From Opitutus sp. GAS368 (GTDB lineage: Bacteria; Verrucomicrobiota; Verrucomicrobiia; Opitutales; Opitutaceae), in assembly GCA_945862035.1 (NCBI GenBank), contig CAMAXB010000068.1, positions 1-11,957 on the forward strand: a stretch of DNA of 11,957 bases. The letters run 5' to 3'. The notes beneath the pieces are model-generated. The model was not told the origin of the DNA. It saw only the letters and a program-made list of their open reading frames with translations, and ran no database searches. Each line of letters starts with the position of its first letter. Positions within the stretch are counted from its first letter, which is position 1. Both the position numbers and the translations under genes were made by a program. Shown one piece after another: positions 9,496 through 11,957 of this stretch.

Positions 9496-10749
9496 ATGTC
9501 CGCACCTCTGTTTGCCAATCGTCCGGATTCGCTCGGCCCTGCCGACGAGAACTGTGTGCCTGCGCCGCTTGAGACCGAAATCCGGCGCATCTACGGCCGC
9601 AGCCCGCTGTACCCGCAACGTTTTGCCCTGCACTCGGAGCCGCTGCAGTGGAGCTGCTACCGGGAAATCCCGACCCTGACCAAAAAGGAAATTGTGGAGC
9701 GCGGGCACCAGGCGTTCTTCCGGGACTACGCCGAGGTCGAACGGGGACTGGCAGACAAGCGTTTTGAGTACGAGAGCACCGGCGGCACCACCCAGTCGCC
9801 AATGACCGTGATCATGGAAGAGGGCTGGTGGAATGCGCAGACTGACCGCGCCTACCTCGCCTCGCCGATTCTTCGTTCCTACGTGGGGCGACCGTACCGC
9901 AAGTGTGTCCTCGCCCCGGTGGGGTGTTCCAGCAACATCTGCCCCTACGAGGACCACCCGTTTCCCCACCGCTATTTCGATGGTACGGTCTATTTGAATC
10001 TCACTAGTGACCCCTTCGTCTTTCCGGAGGCGGAGTGGGACCGGATCGTGGTTGAACTTCAGGCGGTCCAACCCGACGTGCTCGAAGGCGAGCCTATTTA
10101 CCTCTCCCTGCTTGCGCGTGCCGTTAGAAAGCGCCGGGTGTCGGTCCCCAGCATCAAGGCCGTCATTCTGACCTACGGGAAAGCGAGTCTCCAGCACAGC
10201 CGCCGGATTGCGGAAGTTTTTCCCGCCCCGCAAGTTGACCTCTACGGTTCAACCGAAGCGGGCTACCTCTTCGTCGGGGAGGCCTTCAAGGATGACTCGT
10301 ACGTGATTGATGGGAATGCCTTTGTCGAGTTGGTGCCTTATCGCGGTCGTGCCGACGTGTTTCAGATCGTGGTGACAACCCGCGACCGCGAGGCCATGCC
10401 GCTTCTTCGCTACCACACGGGGGATATCGTGCAGCGTTTTGCCACCGGTTTTCGCGTGCTGGGTCGCGAATCGGGACTCTATTTTCGCCCGGATGGCTCC
10501 CTCGTTTCGCCCAGTGAGATCGACGCGGCTTTGCCGGAGGCGTTTTCCTGCTGGCACTACTCCCTGGTCCAGACGACCGAAAATCGCTGGGACTTCCATT
10601 ACGTGTCGGAAGAGGTGGCGCCGCCCGAACTGGAGGACGCCGTGGCCCGGGTATTGGGCGATGGCCAGCGCGTAGTCGCCTTCCGGCGTCGGTTTATCGC
10701 GCCCGCGGCGAGTGGTAAATTTGCTCTGCTCAAGCCTTTGGCAAAGTAA
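9496..10749 (+). CDS. PaaK-like adenylate-forming enzyme (phenylacetate-CoA ligase family), 417 aa
   Basis: Members activate a carboxylic acid as an acyl-AMP, usually passing it to CoA or a carrier protein. Core motifs in order are YESTGGTTQSPM (92-103, phosphate-binding loop), DLYGSTEAGYL (248-258, A5), LLRYHTGDIV (303-312, A7) and GRESGLYFRPDG (323-334, A8). A C-terminal SGKFALLKPL (406-415) has K408 where the acyl-adenylation lysine could sit. The length matches PaaK-type enzymes (about 420-440). The acid substrate is unknown; the A8 region lacks the Asp usual in GRxxD. Three in-frame starts (GTG 9484, GTG 9490, ATG 9496) share one purine-rich leader. I prefer the ATG at 9496 because AAGGTGAAGG lies at Shine-Dalgarno distance, the only clear such site in the window. 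It lies 36 bases after the Nudix gene on the same strand, a likely two-gene operon. Confidence 0.82.
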   Translation: MSAPLFANRPDSLGPADENCVPAPLETEIRRIYGRSPLYPQRFALHSEPLQWSCYREIPTLTKKEIVERGHQAFFRDYAEVERGLADKRFEYESTGGTTQSPMTVIMEEGWWNAQTDRAYLASPILRSYVGRPYRKCVLAPVGCSSNICPYEDHPFPHRYFDGTVYLNLTSDPFVFPEAEWDRIVVELQAVQPDVLEGEPIYLSLLARAVRKRRVSVPSIKAVILTYGKASLQHSRRIAEVFPAPQVDLYGSTEAGYLFVGEAFKDDSYVIDGNAFVELVPYRGRADVFQIVVTTRDREAMPLLRYHTGDIVQRFATGFRVLGRESGLYFRPDGSLVSPSEIDAALPEAFSCWHYSLVQTTENRWDFHYVSEEVAPPELEDAVARVLGDGQRVVAFRRRFIAPAASGKFALLKPLAK

Positions 10750-10759
10750 GGCCACGCCC

Positions 10760-10844
10760 GACCCCCTTCTGGTTCGGGTTAGTCAGCCTAATAGAACAGA
10801 CGCTTGTTTCGGTCAGCCGTCGGGGGTCTTTACATTAGAAGGGG
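10760..10844 (+). promoter_or_regulatory. Mutually exclusive inverted repeats upstream of sdhC
   Basis: GACCCCC at 10760-10766 can pair with GGGGGTC at 10822-10828. The overlapping CCCCTTCT at 10763-10770 can pair with AGAAGGGG at 10837-10844. Both pairings use the same left arm, so they cannot form together. The loops are long (55 and 66 bases), so the significance is uncertain. Confidence 0.25.
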
Positions 10845-10858
10845 CAGTTGGTTATCAA
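10829..10858 (+). promoter_or_regulatory. Candidate sigma-70-type promoter for sdhCA
   Basis: TTTACA (10829-10834, five of six -35 matches) and TATCAA (10853-10858, four of six -10 matches) are separated by 18 bases. The next gene downstream is sdhC, giving a predicted leader of about 70 bases. This is the best promoter-like pair in the intergenic region after the PaaK-like gene. Confidence 0.45.
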
Positions 10859-10934
10859 CATTCCGAACGAGGTAGGCACGCGATGTTTTCGCGCGTTTAT
10901 TTTGTCCGCCCATTCCCCCCTTCACTGACCAGCG

Positions 10935-11711
10935 ATGAGCCTTCTCGGTAATCTTTTTCGTTCCTCGATCGGCCGCAAATTCCTGATGGCCGTTTCCGGG
11001 CTGATCCTTGTCGGGTTTGTCATCGGCCACCTGGTGGGAAACCTCCAGATTTTCTCCCATCCGGACAAGATCAACGGGTACGCCCGGTTCCTTCATGATC
11101 TCGGTCCACTCCTCTGGGTTGCGCGCCTCTCGCTGATCGCCGCCGTCGTCATCCATGTGTGGCTGGCGGTGGTGCTCACCTTGGAGAATCGCAAGGCAAG
11201 GGGCGTAAATGATTACGGGGTGAAGAATACAATTCGCGCCACGCTGGCCTCCCGCTCCATGCGGCTGACGGGTTTCGTGGTGCTGGCGTTCATCATCTAT
11301 CACCTGGCTCATTTCACCCTCGGCGGGGTCCAGGCGGGGAACTTCAAGGACAATCTCCCGCTGTACACCCTGCAGCATGATTATTATGTGGCTGGCTTCC
11401 CGGTCGTGCAGGCCGGCACCGAGGTTGCCGACGTGCACAGCATGGTGATTCTGGGTTTTCAAAACGCCATCGTCTCCGGCTTCTACATCCTGGCGGTCGG
11501 CCTCCTCAGTTTTCACCGCGTCCATGGCGCTGACAGCATGTTTCAGACACTTGGCTGGCGGAGTTATAAATGGGCGGGTGGCTTGAGAAGGGCCGTCGTT
11601 GTGCTTTGTGTGGTGTACTTCCTCGGCAATCTGGCCATCCCGGCCTCCATCCTGATGGGCCAGGTTTCCCTCCGACCCGAGGTCACTGCTTCCACCTTGC
11701 TTTCACGTTAA
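10935..11711 (+). CDS. sdhC: Succinate dehydrogenase cytochrome b558-type membrane subunit, 258 aa
   Basis: This inner-membrane dihaem subunit anchors complex II and passes electrons between the iron-sulfur subunit and quinone. It belongs to the single-subunit b558 type (Bacillus, Wolinella), not the two-subunit SdhC/SdhD type. About five membrane segments are visible: near 15-37, 60-83, 110-130, 170-193 and 219-241. Candidate haem-ligand histidines are H32 (VIGHLVGNL), H74 (VVIHVWLAV), H123 (IIYHLAHF) and H168 or the H194/H197 pair (LSFHRVHGADSMFQTLG); the spacing of the first two equals that of the Bacillus enzyme. The HG...FQTLG motif is typical of the family. No Shine-Dalgarno site precedes the ATG. 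The flavoprotein gene starts 17 bases after its stop, and sdhB is expected beyond the window. Confidence 0.93.
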   Translation: MSLLGNLFRSSIGRKFLMAVSGLILVGFVIGHLVGNLQIFSHPDKINGYARFLHDLGPLLWVARLSLIAAVVIHVWLAVVLTLENRKARGVNDYGVKNTIRATLASRSMRLTGFVVLAFIIYHLAHFTLGGVQAGNFKDNLPLYTLQHDYYVAGFPVVQAGTEVADVHSMVILGFQNAIVSGFYILAVGLLSFHRVHGADSMFQTLGWRSYKWAGGLRRAVVVLCVVYFLGNLAIPASILMGQVSLRPEVTASTLLSR

Positions 11712-11728
11712 TCTTTCCTGCCCGATCC

Positions 11729-11957
11729 ATGGCTACGCTCGAATCAAAGGTTCCCTCCGGTCCGCTCGCTGACAAGTGGCGCAAGCACAAGGCGGAGATC
11801 AAGCTCGTCAATCCTGCGAACAAGCGGAAGTACGAGGTCGTGGTGGTCGGAGCCGGTCTCGCCGGCGCCTCCGCAGCTGCAACCCTCGCCGAACTCGGCT
11901 ACAAGGTGACTTGCATCGTGTTTCATGACAGCCCGCGCCGCGCCCACTCGATCGCCG
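11729..11957 (+). CDS. sdhA: Succinate dehydrogenase/fumarate reductase flavoprotein subunit, N-terminal fragment
   Basis: The window shows only the first 76 residues. After a basic N-terminal stretch (DKWRKHKAEIKLVNPANKRKYE), the FAD-binding Rossmann motif VVVVGAGLAGASAAATLAELGYKV lies at about residues 37-60. It is followed by HDSPRRAHSIA, the start of the region carrying the flavin-linking histidine in this family. The subunit oxidises succinate to fumarate on the cytoplasmic face of complex II. Its position after the b558-type sdhC fits the C-A-B gene order. The leader ends CTTTCCTGCCCGATCC with no Shine-Dalgarno site. Truncation is by the window edge. Confidence 0.92.
   Translation, partial: MATLESKVPSGPLADKWRKHKAEIKLVNPANKRKYEVVVVGAGLAGASAAATLAELGYKVTCIVFHDSPRRAHSIA

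Overview
This GC-rich bacterial window most resembles a member of the Verrucomicrobiota, probably near Opitutaceae. That is an inference from three things: the overall protein character, a b558-type succinate dehydrogenase arranged sdhC-sdhA, and start codons with pyrimidine-rich leaders instead of Shine-Dalgarno sites. No rRNA or other decisive phylogenetic marker is present. Most of the window is chromosomal housekeeping sequence. I see no CRISPR array, transposase, integrase or phage gene.

Layout, left to right. On the minus strand, a D-2-hydroxyacid dehydrogenase (1077-2036) is followed 18 bases later by an Ldh_2-family oxidoreductase (1-1058, cut by the window edge). They look like a two-gene operon for a hydroxyacid or sugar acid. 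Next, also on the minus strand, is tRNA-Gly(TCC) with encoded CCA and a recognisable promoter. From about 2469 to 3783 lies a plus-strand graveyard: the front part of a PilC/GspF-type inner-membrane pilus or secretion protein, joined to the back part of a sigma-54-type AAA+ regulator, with frameshifts and an in-frame stop. It runs up to carB (3897-7136), the intact large subunit of carbamoyl phosphate synthetase; carA is not in the window.

After carB come a membrane-anchored TPR-like protein (7273-8022), a minus-strand tRNA-Pro(TGG) with encoded CCA, and a membrane-anchored LysM protein (8302-8817) that ends in a textbook intrinsic terminator. A Nudix hydrolase starts five bases after the terminator's T-run and is followed closely by a PaaK-like adenylate-forming enzyme (9496-10749). 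Finally, a candidate promoter precedes sdhC (10935-11711) and the start of sdhA (11729 to the window edge).

Working together: SdhC and SdhA form part of respiratory complex II. CarB supplies carbamoyl phosphate for pyrimidine and arginine synthesis. The TPR-like and LysM proteins probably act at the cell envelope. The two dehydrogenases could act in series on one 2-hydroxy/2-oxo acid pair. I did not find a clear new multi-gene system. The points most worth a second look are the fused pilus/regulator pseudogenes, the dehydrogenase pair, the Nudix/adenylating-enzyme pair behind a strong terminator, and the near-uniform absence of Shine-Dalgarno sites.
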